Origin: an uncultured Loktanella sp.
Lineage (GTDB): Bacteria; Pseudomonadota; Alphaproteobacteria; Rhodobacterales; Rhodobacteraceae
NCBI GenBank assembly: GCA_913061335.1
Contig: CAJXTP010000175.1
Span: 1-6,255 of the forward strand
Direction: 5' to 3'
Length of the DNA: 6,255 nt
The translations under genes were made by a program, and so were the position numbers. This document shows, one piece after another, positions 6,070-6,255 of this stretch. The notes under the pieces are model-generated. The model saw nothing but the letters and a program-made list of their open reading frames with translations. It ran no database searches and was not told the origin of the DNA. Position 1 is the stretch's first letter, and every line of letters starts with the position of its first letter.

Positions 6070-6255
6070 ATGATTTCTTTCAGGCGATTGATTGCAGTTT
6101 TAGTTTCTCTCCCACTAATGGTGGGGGAACTTGCTGCGGACGATCGTTATGCAGTGTTGGCAGTAAATGAAGTTTGTCTTGATCAAAATTTAACTCACGA
6201 AGAACGCGTAAATTCGATTCGAAAAGCTGGGTGGAGCGCTGCGACTATCGATGAA
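6070..6255 (+). CDS. Start of an unknown secreted protein gene (runs off the window)
   Basis: ATG 6070 follows the TAA of sucD with no intervening base, and the frame stays open to the window end (62 codons). The N-terminus looks like a Sec signal peptide: MISFRR, a hydrophobic stretch at about 7-19, and possible cleavage near LAA-DD at 21-23. The remainder includes one Cys (residue 36) and KAGW at 52-55. I do not recognise the family. No clear Shine-Dalgarno is visible, so translation may depend on re-initiation after sucD. The composition is unlike its neighbours: about 44% GC, with only 20 of 62 third positions G or C and codons such as TTA, CTA and GTA. That suggests a recent arrival or weak selection on codon use. 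In related genomes sucA is expected here. Confidence 0.65.
   Translation, partial: MISFRRLIAVLVSLPLMVGELAADDRYAVLAVNEVCLDQNLTHEERVNSIRKAGWSAATIDE

Noticed and set aside
1..6255. tRNA or rRNA genes, CRISPR arrays, insertion sequences, toxin-antitoxin or defence genes
   Set aside because: None seen: no direct repeat arrays, transposase motifs or cloverleaf-like sequences could be recognised on either strand.

Overview
The window is a chromosomal segment from an alphaproteobacterium, most likely a marine Rhodobacterales (roseobacter-type) organism. This rests on the gene content and order (malate dehydrogenase, then the two succinyl-CoA synthetase genes on the same strand), the typical alphaproteobacterial protein sequences of Mdh, SucC and SucD, and a moderate GC content with GC-leaning third positions in most genes. 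The genus cannot be fixed from this stretch. It is mostly housekeeping central metabolism; I see no phage, CRISPR, defence, insertion-sequence or RNA genes.

Layout. Positions 2-97 (+) may be the last codons of an unidentified gene, ending tail-to-tail with the next gene. Positions 94-846 (-) encode a TauE/SafE-type membrane permease. A 162-bp divergent gap follows. mdh is at 1009-1971 (+) and ends in a good hairpin terminator at 1994-2020, then a REP-like palindrome at 2031-2052 and an operator-like inverted repeat at 2114-2139. Positions 2169-3365 (+) encode an unrecognised 398-residue secreted protein with one EF-hand-like calcium-loop motif. The next gap carries the most striking non-coding element: two copies of a perfect 10-bp palindrome, 21 bp apart, inside a perfect 13-bp inverted repeat (3394-3428). 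It lies about 95 bp upstream of sucC (3524-4717, +). Six bases after sucC is a small lipoprotein gene (4724-4951, +), then a strong GC hairpin with a GNRA loop (4963-4984) and about 200 bp without a supported gene. sucD follows (5188-6069, +). Directly after the sucD stop, without a gap, begins a distinctly AT-rich gene for a small secreted protein that runs off the window (6070-6255).

How the genes work together. Mdh interconverts malate and oxaloacetate, and SucC/SucD form the beta and alpha subunits of the enzyme converting succinyl-CoA to succinate with nucleotide triphosphate synthesis. Both are TCA cycle steps. In related bacteria the order mdh-sucC-sucD-sucA-sucB-lpd is common. Here the cluster is interrupted three times by genes for exported proteins: between mdh and sucC, between sucC and sucD, and after sucD where sucA would be expected. 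The terminator after mdh and the palindromes before sucC suggest that sucC onward is controlled separately from mdh. The splitting of sucC from sucD, whose products are needed in equal amounts, is the main oddity. All structural claims are from reading the sequence; no database search was run.
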